Assembly (NCBI GenBank): GCA_963971285.1
Contig: OZ020244.1
Coordinates: 3,968,001 to 4,032,000, forward strand
DNA length: 64,000 nucleotides
DNA from: Astropecten irregularis
Taxonomy: Eukaryota > Echinodermata > Asteroidea > Paxillosida > Astropectinidae
Reading direction: 5' to 3'
The notes beneath the pieces are model-generated. The model ran no database searches. It saw nothing but the letters and a program-made list of their open reading frames with translations, and was not told the DNA's origin. Below, one piece after another: positions 34,201-42,603 of this stretch. Numbering within the stretch: the stretch's first letter is position 1; each line of letters begins with the position of its first letter. Both the position numbers and the translations under genes were made by a program.

Positions 34201-37200
34201 CGATCCGAACTCTCACCTCAAACTCTTTGAGGGCAGCGTTGAATAGCGGCGACTTGATGCATGCATCCTCGATGGCCGCTGTTAGCTTCTGGAAGTCTCT
34301 TATGTAGGTGTTGTAGAGTTTCAGGTAGGGGCCCTTCTTTAAGAAGATGTCAGCTATTCTTGGATTCTCAGACCTGTACAAGAGAAAAATTTCATACAAT
34401 TCAGAAGTGCATAATCGATGGATAGCTCAGTTGGTAGAGCGCCTGTACGGTTTTCAGGAGGTCACCAGTTCGAATCCCGCTCCAGTCTATTTACCTTTGT
34501 TCAATTTTTAATGATTAATTGCAGTTTACTACCACCTCCATTAGATACAACTTAACCAGCTGACCCCAGTTCATAATATCATGGAATCCATTACGGCCTA
34601 TTTTTTTGCTTACGGGTACTGCTTCTCATAAAACCAATTTAATGAAATCTGTAAGCAAGACCTTCGGTTAGCAAAGACTTTTTAGGCTACTCATGCAACC
34701 TTGATTTTATCTGCTAATGCACTGTCATAAATGTATGAAAGCGAGGAATTTATTGCTTACGGTAATGGAGTCCATGAAATTGGGCCCAGGTAGCTTGCTG
34801 GTCTAGTGGTATGACATCTGCACTAGAAAGCAGGAAGTCGTGGGTTCGAATCCCACCTTAGCCAGCGCATTATTTGTTCATGTGCACTCAACAAGCACAG
34901 AGTATGCTTATTTGCATAAGTTACAAGTTCATCTTCAAACTTTATGCTTATACAATAATGCTTGGAGTTAGTAGGGCCTGACGTTTCAATCCTAGCAGGA
35001 TCTTTCTCAAAGGCTAAATGGTCAGAGTTAGGAGGGCCTGACGTTTCAATCCTAGCAGGATCTTTCTCAAAGGCTAAATGGTCAGAGTTAGGAGGGCCTG
35101 ACGTTTCAATCCTAGCAGGATCTTTCTCAAAGGCTAAATGGTCAGAGTTAGGAGGGCCTGACGTTTCAATCCTAGCAGGATCTTTCTCAAAGGCTAAATG
35201 GTCCGAGTTAGGAGGGCCTAGCATTTCGATCCTAGCAGGATCTTTCTCAAAGGCTAGATGGTCAGAGTTAGGAGTGCTTGGCGTTTCAATCCTAGTAGGA
35301 TCTTTTTCAAAGGCTAAATGGTCAGAGTTAGGAGGGCCTAGCATTTCGATCCTAGCAGGATCTTTCTCAAAGGCTAGATGGTCAGAGTTAGGAGGGCCTG
35401 ACGTTTCAATCCTAGCAGGATCTTTCTCAAAGGCTAAATGGTCAGAGTTAGGGTGCCTGGCGTTTCAATCCTAGCAGGATCTTTCTCAAAGGCTAAATGG
35501 TCAGAGTTAGGGTGCCTGGCGTTTCAATCCTAGCAGGATCTTTCTCAAAGGCTAAATGGTCAGAGTTAGGGTGCCTGGTGTTTCAATCCTAGCAGGATCT
35601 TCCTCAAAGGCTAGATGGTCAGAGTTAAGAGCGCTTGGCGTTTCAATCCTAGCAGGATCTTTCTCAAAGGCTAAAATACAATAATAATAGAATAGTCTTG
35701 CACTAACTTTTAACTTAAAATTCCTTCCTACTATAGTTCTCAAATATTTGCAATTTTTTTCTCTTGTTCTTACCAGTTGTTGACGCGGGAGTCAAGATCA
35801 GCCAAAAGATCTTCGTTGAACATCTGCAACTGAGGTAAGTGACCCAGGATCTGATCCAACGTCCCCTTCTCTATAATGGAACGACCCGCTAACCTCTCGG
35901 CATCCTCTACAGCCGCCTTGAAATCCTGCAAACATACAAAATAACATTCATCACCATTGGTACATCAGTGGACAGACATGGCTTTAAGGCATGAGCATGG
36001 TTAGCCATAAATAAACTGAAATCTCCTCCGAGAAGCATAATTTCGACTCATTACGTTTCCATGGCAACGTCTATCGTCAGATCAAACCAGAGTTATTATT
36101 CGGCTTATCAAAGCCGAAAAATTATTCTATTTATCTAGGCATTGAATATAACGCACAGCTTGACTATTATCAAAGCAAGGTCATTTGTTCAAAACCAGTT
36201 TACTTTTGATGTACTTAAGATACATGTACTATACTTCCTCTTTTTCCACTGTACTAACAGTTACTGACTTAAGTTACTGTTAAGACTATCCTCATTAGTC
36301 TCTATTATTTTGAAAATGAACGTAATTTTACTTGAAATACATTTCCCTTGTGCTCTGTGCTCTCAGATATCTGAGGGATCAAATAGGCACTCTATTTCAA
36401 GTTAGAAGTAAACAGCTTTCATATTCTCCCAACCTCACAGCTTTCATACTCTCCCAACGTCTTGAGAATTGAGTGTTAAATTAACTTCACTCAATTAACT
36501 TTTCAATAGACATCAGCACACTCAAAATTCTCCAAACCTTTTGCCTCTATACAAAACTTTGAGAATTGAGTTAACTCCTGACAGTGAACTTTTCAATATT
36601 CATTAACACTCATTCATATTCTCCTTAACTTTTACATCTGTACAAAAAGCTTTTTGAGAATTGAGTGTTAACTTCACTCTTTTAACTTTTAGTTACTTCC
36701 ATGAGAGAGAAACACTGTTGATTTCCCAAATACCCCTCACAATTCACACAAGCAGAACATGTGAAAGCATTTACCTTTTTTTTACAGTCTGTGTTCAGTA
36801 ATAGTCCATGTTTAACCCTAACCTGCTGCACCTACCACACAAGACAAGAGCTGTTTACCACACACTACCATACTCCACAAGAGGACTGGATCATTAACCA
36901 TGCATTACCACACAAACCACACTATGGTACAGTGTATATTGTGGTATTCAGGAAACCACGCTTAGCACCACAAGAGAAACCATGTGTTGTTAACTGTGGT
37001 TTGGAGCTGGGTAAGGGCTAATAGTAGAATCAAGATGATCCTGCGTCTAAGGAAGTTAGCGTAAGGGTCTAAGCAATTACCTCATTAATGAGTTTCAGCA
37101 CATCCACGAACACTCTCTCAGAGTCACGCAACTCCTGCGCCACCAGGAAGGCCTTCCGCCTCTTCCGCACCTCCGGCTCCAAGTCTTCATCCTCCTCTTC

Positions 37201-40200
37201 CTTCTCAGCAAGGATGTCCTGATCAAATTTCTCATAGCTGTCTTCATCTTCATCTGATGAGGCTTCTTCTTCGCCGCTGCTCTGCTCCGCGTAGTGGGCA
37301 CACTGGCAGCGGGCGCTCTCATGCATGCTATGCTCACACGACCTGGTGGTCAACCAACATGGAGAAATTTTCTTTTAGCTGCAGAAGAAACCTTACATTT
37401 TAGCTTGGATTTAGCTTCCTCAAATTGAAAAAAAACACCTGGGGTCGATTTCAACAAACTCATAACTTACTATCAATCGTAGGATTAATATGATGCAATG
37501 TGGCCCTACGTAGGTTACGATGGGTTATGCTTTGTAACTCACGCTAAAATCGATCAGTTGGGCTTCGTGAAATTGACCCCAGATCCTTTAAAAAGCTAGC
37601 TGAATGTAAAACCATTTCCATTTCTGAAAAATTTCTTGACTTTAGATTCTATCAATATATCAACACTCACTCAAATACTGTAACAGAAATGGTTGGCAAG
37701 TCGGCCATCTTGAATTGAGCATATGAACTTTGACAATATACATCTGCTGTTCAGTTTGATACTAAGCAACTACTCTTGTATATATTTCAAGTGTGGGTTT
37801 TAGGTTCAGTATGCCATTATATCTATTCAACGTGACTGAAGTGGTTTCAAGTTAAATACACTGAATTTATTATGGCTAGTTTTTTTTTCCTGTTTCGTTT
37901 CGTTTTCATGTTCAGTAGGAAATGTTTGCCACTATTTTTAAACGAATGTCTATACATGTATCTCGTCTAGAAATAGAAAGGTACATTGGTTGAGCATGGC
38001 TTTTATTACTTTCAATACACAATGGCACTTTTGCATGTCCAGACTCAACTTTTTTAAAGTCTAGAACACAACAACACATGTGGCTATTAATAGCTTGCTG
38101 GTGTATTGTGTGGTCATACTAAACATGTTCTTGTTTGTTTTTTGCTTACTGATTTTGATCATGGAAAGATTTTTAAATCATACTTGATTCCAAGAGTTTT
38201 GAATTTTAACATGAATCCCAGCATGAAGTGAGTCAACCAGCTATGAAAAATGTTCCTTTCATCAACAACATGAATATTCAGACAAAAGTAATATAAATAT
38301 GATGGAAATATCTTTGTTTTTGAATAAGCAACCCATTCAGGATCTTCAATTTTGATTTTTGAACATCATGTTCTACCCCCTAACCCCCTTGGGTGTGTGC
38401 AAAATCATAATCATATTAAAATTTGAGGATTTGGGAAAATAATAATAAGGCGATTCTTTTTTTAAGAATATCTCCAAAAAGACTAATACAAGCCAATTTT
38501 ATTCTATATTTCATTCTTTATTCAGAACATCTCAAGGAATCAGGAATCTTCAGGAACATTCCATTAATGTTGCGGGGTTTTCAGAATTGATTATATGATT
38601 ATATAATCAATGATCTTATCCAATAAATCATCAGTTTGATCAGCCCCATGGCCAGCCAGCCACGCCCCAAAATGGAGCCAGGCTCGCCTCATTATATCAC
38701 ACACCAGCAGTAATCTACCATCTACCATAAAAGATGACCTTTCCTCTATATCCACCCATTGAAAATCCATCAGACAAACAGCATGTATTACATAACATTA
38801 CATAACACCGTCCCACACACTGGGTCTAGAGAGCTAGTGCAAAGACATCAAGGCTGACATTTACATAATGCACACACAAAGAAGTCTAGATGCATACAAT
38901 GCATTGATTGCAACTGCCAGCTATGTGTGTACAACTTTCAGACAGATTTTTTTGCCAGTCATGACATAAATTCAGAAGCACGATAATGCATTTGCAATTT
39001 AACAAGATCCAGGAACCTATTTGCAAAATCAACTGCATACAGTGGCTTAGTCCTTCCATAATTAACTTCATTTTAATACTTCTGAAGTCAATTTTTTTTT
39101 TTACATCTTGTAGAAAATGAAACTGCTTTTTGGTGAAGATTGCAAAAAGATAGTCACGCAAGTAGTAAAGCACTTTATATGATGCAACAGCTTGCAGAAA
39201 AGAATTTTAAACCTTCGAAATTGACTTGATTAAACAAGCTCTGGGTTATTTTCGTTTCTGGTCTTAATTTCAACCGTTATTATGGTCAAGGAAATTTAGT
39301 AATCCTTAAGTTTATTTGTTTTTTAGCTCTCCATACAGCAAATTAAATTTCTGTTCAGTTGAAGAAACCATGTGCCGTTTTATGAAGTTAAAGCATGGCT
39401 TTAAGCCACGACCAAACCCTGTCTTAATGACCAAACCATGTCTGAACTCTTTTGTGACACTCACCTGGGTACCGAATAGACCTCAGCTCCGATGGAACTC
39501 AAAGCCACAGATGCCAGTGAACCTCTAGACATGTCTTCGTAGCCATCGTTGGAAATATCAGAGTGGATGCTTGGTGTTCTCTTGGGCTTCGGCGGAGGCA
39601 TTCGCTTCTGCCTGCCAGGCACTGGCCTCTTGGTGGCACCGGAGTCGGCTGAGGGCGACAAAGGCGGGGACTGTAGAGGGTCAAAGACCGGACCAAACTC
39701 ATTGTTCTCGTAGTAGGGGCCGTCTGGAAGCACGTACTCATCATCATCGCTGATGACGCTGTCCCTGCTCAGGCTTCCTCCGTCCGAAGTGGAGTGCAGG
39801 TTGTTGGAGGAGTCCTGGGGATATTGGAAGTCTTGGCTGCTGTTGGTTGGAGCAGCCTCCGATGGGATGCTGTCGGTGCCGTGCTCCTGTGAGATGGTGT
39901 GGACGAGCTTCGCTGGTTTGGGCGGCAAGTTGCTCCGCATCGGCGGGGGTCTGGGAGGAGGAGTTTTCTTCTCACAACCTTCTGGAACAGGTCTGGTCTG
40001 CTTGGTGGTCGTGCTATATGGTAGAGGTGGGACAGGTGCCATGCGCTTGGGCGGGCCTTGAGAGGGGCGAGGAGGAGCGACATGATGGAAACCTACGATG
40101 CCAGATGTATTTAGAGTTATTTCAGGAGATAAGGGGCCAGAGTCATCGGAGTAACTTGAAGATTGCACTTTGTGGTATGGCATCGCAGTCAGGCTGCTGT

Positions 40201-41343
40201 TTGAATGGGACCATCTCTTCCGGGGAGGTATGATGAGTTCCCTCTCCTCACTGTGGTTCAAGTTTGGCAAGGGACTGGGAATGGAGTCTTCCTCCTGTCC
40301 ATTTGTACTCTGATGGTCAGTATTCTCATTTGAGAGCTGACCGTCTCCGGCAACGATACTTCGGCGCGAGCGGGGAGGAATTATAGGAGAGCTCTCTCTG
40401 GAACTATCGTTTCCCGAATAGCCTCCGCCAAGGTGATACTTGGAACTGGAATCTGGAATGATTTGGGATTGAATCTTTCTGGAGAATGGCTTAGGTCGGA
40501 CAGGAGGGGCATATGTGATGGATTTCGAAGGAGGAGGGGGTCGTGCTGGCTTTGATGATCTTGTGTTCTGAGATGTCTTAGAGGGACTGTTTTGCTTATG
40601 GGGTGGAACAGGTGGAGGGTCATTATCTGGAAGGTCATCAACTAAAGAGCTTTTACTACCTCCTCCTGACAAGGATGGCTCAGTATGGAATTGACTATTG
40701 CTGGAATTATTAGAGTCAACTGCATCATTTTCACTTTCTTCTTCTATAAGACAAGTGCTGAGATCGTCGGTGGATCTGTTCAGTTTAGGCTTCAACTCTC
40801 TGTTCAAGTAGGGAGGGTCAACAACGCTCTTGGCTCTGCGAGGAGGCGGAACTGGACTTGGTGGGGCCTTTCTCGGAGAGGGTTTAGGAGGGATGTACTT
40901 CGGACTGGAAGCCCAACTCCTGGACAGCGGAGCATCTTCATGCTGCATCTCAGCCTCTTCCTCATGCCATGATGCTTCTGATCTGTCATCTGCAGACGGC
41001 TCTTCCAAGATGGAAGCCTGAACTTCGCTGCCGATGTTCACCTCTGCTTTGGACAGCTCCGCGCTGTCTCTCAAGTCAAACACGCCGGAGTCCTCGCTAT
41101 TAGCTCTCTGCCCCACCCCGGCATTTTTGAAAGTCTTGGTCTTAACAGGCGGGGGCCCCGACCCCCCATATATTGGAGTTGGAGAGCTCTGAGTTGCCTG
41201 AAGCTTGCGTGGCTTAGGCGTTGGGATGGGACTCTTGGTGGAGCCATGGTTTAGTTTGCGCGGTAGAGGAGGGCTCTTGAGTGATGAGGGTTTAGGAGCT
41301 ATTGCTGGCTTCTTGACAGGCGATGAAGGGGCTGAGGAACCAC
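25103..41343 (-). CDS. FGD6: FGD5/FGD6-type RhoGEF (proline-rich, DH-PH-FYVE-PH), 17 visible exons, 5' end missing
   Basis: FGD proteins activate CDC42-type GTPases and bind membrane phosphoinositides, linking actin to endosomes or the cell cortex. The spliced frame gives about 1243 residues (human FGD5/6 about 1430-1460), all introns GT-AG with matching phases. Approximate positions in the visible part are: Pro/Ser-rich SH3-ligand region 1-625 (PPLPRK, PAIAPKP, PARPPPPSK); acidic patch (EEEASSDEDEDSYE) about 648-672; DH about 693-880 with the CR3 motif LKPIQRIPQYKLLL; PH1 about 905-1010; FYVE about 1035-1108 with WIPD, WRRHHCRACGK and ARVC, all eight zinc cysteines present; Lys-rich linker; PH2 about 1147-1243 with its conserved C-terminal Trp. 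The C-terminal PH plus PAIAPKP motifs point to the FGD5/6 branch; I cannot separate FGD5 from FGD6. The first visible exon opens at an acceptor, so at least one upstream coding exon is missing. Confidence 0.93.
25325..25600 (+). repeat. 60-mer array in last FGD intron
   Basis: About 4.5 degenerate units of GGCCTGACGTTTCGATCCTA-GCAGGATCTTTCTCAAAGGC type. Same orientation as the other two FGD-intron arrays. Confidence 0.85.
25627..25809 (-). CDS. FGD6: FGD gene exon: PH2 first half
   Basis: 61 codons including SANELDTTMSGYLMLRRKKD, WKRQWYVLKEKVLYKYKACE and DVAALESMPLLGYEIQLLNE. These match the SMSGYL..KVLYTYAASEDVAALESQPLLGF block of FGD5/FGD6. Donor GAG|GTAAGG; the next intron (389 bp) is mostly a 60-mer array. 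Confidence 0.95.
25900..26110. mobile_element. E element, diverged
   Basis: CTCGGCTCTGGTTTAGGCTC ... AATGGAGCTGGAGCAGAGCT with interior AAGCTGAAGCTCTGTTCTTT. The ends are worn. Confidence 0.55.
26187..26280. repeat. Two tandem 44-bp units
   Basis: CAATAAATGATACCTGGTGC..TTCTTAAACGTACCAGGTA repeated twice. Each unit contains the inverted pair ACCTGGT/ACCAGGT. Confidence 0.75.
26423..26529 (-). CDS. FGD6: FGD gene exon: basic linker between FYVE and PH2
   Basis: Encodes DKQSEDIEDGKDRSKGKSKR then KRSAKLVIRPSALKQ, acceptor TCAATCTTCAG, donor AAACAG|GTAATT. The cluster KGKSKRKRSAK is strongly basic and could act as a nuclear-localisation or lipid-binding patch (inference). Vertebrate FGD6 has an equally basic, poorly conserved linker here. 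Confidence 0.9.
26883..26982 (-). CDS. FGD6: FGD gene exon: second half of FYVE zinc finger
   Basis: Encodes VICGNCSSNKVPLLYLANKA then ARVCDQCYNTLVK. It supplies the last four zinc cysteines (CGNC, CDQC) and the ARVC motif, completing a canonical FYVE domain. Donor AAAG|GTAAGG. Confidence 0.95.
27205..27358. mobile_element. F element
   Basis: CCCTCTAGCTGCTTACCACA ... AGTATGCAAGTAGGCTAAGG, shortened relative to 22368. Confidence 0.65.
27405..27618. mobile_element. E element
   Basis: Interior GAGGCTTTTGGCTGTGGTTC and ACAGAGCTTCAGCTTCAATG; the Gly/Pro-like GAGCCT motif occurs only singly. Confidence 0.65.
27648..27788 (-). CDS. FGD6: FGD gene exon: first half of FYVE zinc finger
   Basis: 47 codons from CTG (LFSDGDTQSLGRKAPAW...) to GGCAAG|GTAAGA. 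It holds WIPD (the WxxD motif), CMIC, CEFTITWRRHHCRAC, i.e. four zinc cysteines and the basic R(R/K)HHCR motif that binds PtdIns3P in FYVE domains. Confidence 0.96.
27850..28235 (-). mobile_element. tRNA-derived SINE (S1), one full and one partial copy in tandem
   Basis: The minus strand has CTCAGTTGGTAAGAGCACC, GGCTTCTGACTGCCAAACAA and TGTACTGTTTCTCAGGTTGC. The last two recur at 28115-28232. Confidence 0.7.
28611..28743. mobile_element. C foldback MITE
   Basis: GGGTTGATTTCACCAAACTC ... GGGCTTCTGAAATCGACCC. Confidence 0.75.
29037..29205. mobile_element. E element, truncated
   Basis: GCTGCGGTTCAGAAGTAGAT and ACAGAGCTTCAGCTTCAATG are diagnostic. Both ends are shortened. Confidence 0.6.
29344..29440 (-). 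CDS. FGD6: FGD gene exon: PH1 C-terminal helix
   Basis: Acceptor TTTGATATACAG, donor CCACAG|GTAAAT. It encodes TPEARDDWIAALNKAITEYA then SKRSSFAMLHPQ. It contains the PH-domain C-terminal helix with its invariant Trp (DDWIAAL). Confidence 0.94.
29926..30005 (-). CDS. FGD6: FGD gene exon: PH1
   Basis: Encodes VSKPAQEDNKNEFSIISVQR then SFTLAA; donor GCAAG|GTGAGT. It matches VRKPTQEAYQNELKIESVERSFILSA. It ends two bases into a Ser codon. Confidence 0.93.
30127..30270. mobile_element. H foldback MITE
   Basis: GGCATGCAACTTGGACTTTC ... CGAGGAAAAGTTGCATGCCC with interior TTTTTCACTTTTCAATGGCA. A copy is at 55912-56053. An A1 fragment follows to about 30475. Confidence 0.75.
30506..30601 (-). CDS. 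FGD6: FGD gene exon: PH1 middle
   Basis: 32 codons (LSDILLYTTPFLLTPGQYNY then KLHNVLSLAGMR), acceptor TATTTTCAG, donor AGG|GTAAGA. It has a slightly longer loop (PFLLTPGQYNY) than the vertebrate PVQSGMY. Confidence 0.94.
30735..30871. mobile_element. Q MITE with AGTAAT flanking duplication
   Basis: CAGGGATGAGATTGACCAAT ... GAGAAATCTCATCCCTG, 137 bp, flanked by AGTAAT at 30729-30734 and 30872-30877. A relative lies at 43795-43899. Confidence 0.8.
31271..31339 (-). CDS. FGD6: FGD gene exon: PH1 first strands
   Basis: 23 codons (VFIKEGDLLKLSRKVPQTRR then FYL), acceptor TTTGCAACAG, donor TTG|GTGAGT. These are the first two beta strands of the first PH domain, matching VFLKEGILMKLSRKVMQPRMF. Confidence 0.94.
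31537..31793. mobile_element. M foldback MITE
   Basis: TTGGGTCATTCCACAAAGTT ... CTTGGTGGAATGACCCA. The arms pair over about 55 bp (GGGGCACAATTTGTG). In an FGD intron. Confidence 0.75.
32012..32083 (-). CDS. FGD6: FGD gene exon: DH-PH linker
   Basis: 24 codons exactly: DNLDKLLQLQQCLVGNHEIV then RPGR. Acceptor TTTCTTTCAG, donor AGG|GTGAGT. It aligns with DNFQKLMQIQYSLNGHHEIVQPGR. Confidence 0.94.
32250..32530. mobile_element. A2 MITE, diverged
   Basis: GCCTGAAACGCTCTATTTAT, GGAATTTCACAGATGACTGT and CAAAGTTTGAAGTTACCTT identify A2. The left end is lost. Confidence 0.65.
32567..32625 (-). CDS. FGD6: FGD gene exon: last DH helix
   Basis: Acceptor TTTCGTTGCAG and donor CAAGGG|GTAAGT. It encodes ALNIVSEVANHVNESMKQG, matching the ALAVVIEVANHANDTMKQG segment at the end of the DH domain. 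The end is phase 0. Confidence 0.93.
32795..33260 (+). repeat. 60-mer array with leader, FGD intron
   Basis: The leader CCGAAAACTGCTCAATAAAA..GACCTGAAATTAATGCTTGG precedes about 7 units. Seven near-identical AGCAGGATCTTTCTCAAAGG cores. The minus frame LAFEKDPARIE... stays open through five units. Confidence 0.9.
33312..33368 (-). CDS. FGD6: FGD gene exon: DH domain (57-nt micro-exon)
   Basis: Acceptor GGTCCAACAG and donor GTGG|GTAAGA. It encodes EYLKQLDGETQGADYKDTV, matching DYLKNLIEDAGDYRDTQ in vertebrates. The 3' intron (32626-33311) is largely a 60-mer array. Confidence 0.92.
33487..33574 (-). CDS. FGD6: FGD gene exon: DH domain CR3
   Basis: Acceptor GGTTTTTTAG and donor ACAG|GTAGGC. It encodes ASPRCQNLAVRHYMLKPIQR then IPQYKLLLT, containing the diagnostic DH CR3 signature LKPxQRIPxYxLLL used for GTPase contact. 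Confidence 0.95.
34217..34373 (-). CDS. FGD6: FGD gene exon: DH domain
   Basis: Acceptor TTGTACAG and donor GAG|GTGAGA. It encodes ENPRIADIFLKKGPYLKLYN then TYIRDFQKLTAAIEDACIKS, the strongly conserved IADIFxKKGPYLKxYxxYI block of FGD DH domains. Confidence 0.95.
34413..34505 (+). mobile_element. S1 SINE tRNA-like head
   Basis: GGATAGCTCAGTTGGTAGAG and CAGTTCGAATCCCGCTCCAG. The anticodon loop is not canonical and the flanks match the SINE family, so it is not a tRNA gene. Confidence 0.7.
34579..34788. mobile_element. D element
   Basis: TGGAATCCATTACGGCCTAT ... GGAGTCCATGAAATTGGGCC, uninterrupted reference copy for 7722-8226. Confidence 0.7.
34795..34870 (+). mobile_element. S3 SINE tRNA-like head
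   Basis: GCTGGTCTAGTGGTATGACA and a perfect T arm GTGGG-TTCGAAT-CCCAC. The acceptor arms (AGCTTGC versus CTTAGCC) do not pair as in a tRNA. A SINE remnant is favoured; a decayed tRNA is possible. Confidence 0.55.
34955..35677 (+). repeat. 60-mer array, 12 units, FGD intron
   Basis: The longest array, period exactly 60 over the first eight units (58-59 later). Both strands stay open: LAFEKDPARIETSGPPNSDH per unit on minus, SILAGSFSKAKWSELGGPDV on plus. The last units vary most. Confidence 0.95.
35774..35925 (-). CDS. FGD6: FGD gene exon: DH domain
   Basis: Acceptor TATGTTTGCAG and donor AACTG|GTAAGA. It encodes DFKAAVEDAERLAGRSIIEK then LDQILGHLPQLQMFNEDLLA, the DH helices containing the family's Q-I-L-x(2)-LPQL motif. 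It ends two bases into the Trp codon completed by the next exon. Confidence 0.93.
36380..36700. repeat. Diverged local repeat GAGAATTGAGTGTTAA
   Basis: GAGAATTGAGTGTTAA and its reverse form recur about six times with TTAACTTTTCAATA. It is an old tandem/inverted repeat in an FGD intron. Confidence 0.5.
36805..37022. mobile_element. F element
   Basis: CTAACCTGCTGCACCTACCA ... GTTTGGAGCTGGGTAAGGGC, the longest F copy. Confidence 0.65.
37081..37342 (-). CDS. FGD6: FGD gene exon: acidic patch and start of DH domain
   Basis: Acceptor TTGACCACCAG and donor GAG|GTAATT. The first base completes an Arg codon from the previous exon. It encodes SCEHSMHESARCQCAHYAEQ, an acidic Ser/Asp/Glu run, then RKAFLVAQELRDSERVFVDV LKLINE, the first DH helix (CR1), which aligns with SSEKVFVDVLKL in vertebrate FGD6. 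Confidence 0.93.
37441..37581. mobile_element. C foldback MITE
   Basis: GGGGTCGATTTCAACAAACT ... TTCGTGAAATTGACCCC. Confidence 0.75.
37590..39464. other. FGD intron, unique AT-rich DNA
   Basis: 1.9 kb with no recognised repeat and no exon-like frame; unusually repeat-poor for this window. Confidence 0.5.
39465..41343 (-). CDS. FGD6: FGD gene, large proline/serine-rich exon
   Basis: 1879 nt in one open frame from acceptor TTCCTCTACAG (41344-41354) to donor CCCAG|GTGAGT. It encodes about 625 residues of disordered Pro/Ser/Lys-rich sequence with many PxxP motifs, e.g. KPSSLKSPPLPRK, PPPVPPHKQNSPSKTS, RPKPFSRK, PIIPPRSRRS, LIIPPRKRWS and PPPRPPPMRSNLPPKPAKL. The frame stays open up to 41431 but contains no ATG there, and that stretch looks like a pyrimidine tract running into a family E repeat. 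The true exon edge is therefore 41343. Tyr motifs such as DDDEYVLPDGPYYENNEFG resemble phosphorylation sites (inference). Confidence 0.93.
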
Positions 41344-41417
41344 CTGTAGAGGAAGACAAAGATTCTTTATTAATTCTTCTAGCTCCAACTGCTATGCATT
41401 TCAAACCAATGTGACCA

Positions 41418-41570
41418 GGGACCTTTTCCAAACCTCGGCTCCAGCTCTGTCTCCATTTTCTGATTCCATTATAATATATAGAGGCTTTTGGCTTCAGTTC
41501 GGAAGTAGATTCTCTGGATTACAGAGACGAAGCCGGAGCCTGAGCCGGAGCTGCAGTTTGGAAAAGGCCC
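41418..41570. mobile_element. E element
   Basis: GGACCTTTTCCAAACCTCGG ... TGCAGTTTGGAAAAGGCCC. The terminal arms are rich in GGCTCC/GGAGCC. Confidence 0.75.
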
Positions 41571-41732
41571 AAGTTTAACCTCACCAAATCAATTAAAGTT
41601 TAATTTTAAGTTCTGATGATTAGACTTCACAAACCGATACGAAACCACCTTCAAGTGTCATGCCGTCTTGGTAACTGCTTGACTCGGGTTTAGCAGAAGC
41701 CGCACCAACTTAACACTATTAAAAATAGCAGG

Positions 41733-41866
41733 GGTCGACTTCACGAAGCCCTACAATCAATCATAACTCTAGTTACAAAGGATAACCCTTCATATCCTAC
41801 TTTGGGCTGCAATGCATCATAAGTCATATGAATGACTGATAGTACGTTGTGAAATCGACCTTAGGA
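41733..41866. mobile_element. C foldback MITE
   Basis: GGGTCGACTTCACGAAGCCC ... GTACGTTGTGAAATCGACC. Confidence 0.75.
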
Positions 41867-42214
41867 GAGCTTTACCCTTGGCCCATCGCCCATATGTGAC
41901 ACTTTGAAACATAAGGTAATTATTACTAGATGGCATGTAGGATTGGTATTGCGATTAAGAGCATTCGTTCAAATCATGTACTCTATCCCAATTTCATTTC
42001 AGCACAGTGCTTCACAATAGAGACAATGAAAAAGTGGTTTTTGTTCAATAAATGCCAAGTGCCTAAAAAGAAAAATTGACTGGAGCGGAATTTGAACCAG
42101 CGACCCCTGGATTAGTTAGACTCCAGTAGTTCAAACTGACATAAGTTTTTATGCAATTTTGGAGTTTTTCGTGTAAGCAACTATCCTTGGATCAGCTGAT
42201 TTTCACTATCACAC

Positions 42215-42595
42215 TAGGGCTGTAAGTTTACGAATAATTTTGTAACCGGTTACCCGTCTGTTTTTCAGTTACGGTTACGATTACCCTTTTAACAAAGAAA
42301 ACAAAGAAATAGTAAGTTTGGGTCTTTTAGGAACTTGGTTGACAACATTCTTTTTTCACAACATTTGGCAGTGGAAGACATAGCAAAATGTCTGGCCTTT
42401 GCTTTGCAAGCCTGCTCGTCCAATTTTCAAAAGATCATTGACTTTTTTTCTTTGTAAACTCTAGAAAGTGTCTATGTTTCAAAAAGAAGAGGCCATTAAA
42501 AAGATACTTTTCGATTAACCTAACTGGGAAAATGTACCCGGGTACCATTTTGAACGGTCGGTTAACCGGTTAACCGGATACAAACTGCAGCCTTA
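42215..42595. mobile_element. hAT-like MITE, 8-bp TSD TATCACAC
   Basis: TAGGGCTGTAAGTTTACGAA ... GGATACAAACTGCAGCCTTA, 381 bp, flanked by TATCACAC at 42207-42214 and 42596-42603. GTAACCGGTTA and TAACCGGTTAACCGG form subterminal palindromes. No ORF. Confidence 0.88.
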
Positions 42596-42603
42596 TATCA
42601 CAC

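Noticed and set aside
34413..34870. Functional tRNA genes
   Set aside because: A and B boxes are present, but anticodon loops or acceptor stems are non-canonical and the flanks match dispersed SINE copies.
34955..35677. Hammerhead ribozyme in the 60-mer (hairpin GATCCTGCTAGGATC followed by GAAAC)
   Set aside because: Stem II and GAAA are hammerhead-like, but the required CUGANGA before the stem is absent (TTTGAGAAA instead) and no proper cleavage triplet follows stem III.
34955..35677. CRISPR array
   Set aside because: The repeats are contiguous 60-bp units without unique spacers, in an animal genome.
41344..41431. N-terminal extension of the FGD large exon
   Set aside because: No ATG in the extension; the stretch contains a pyrimidine tract and acceptor and enters a MITE.
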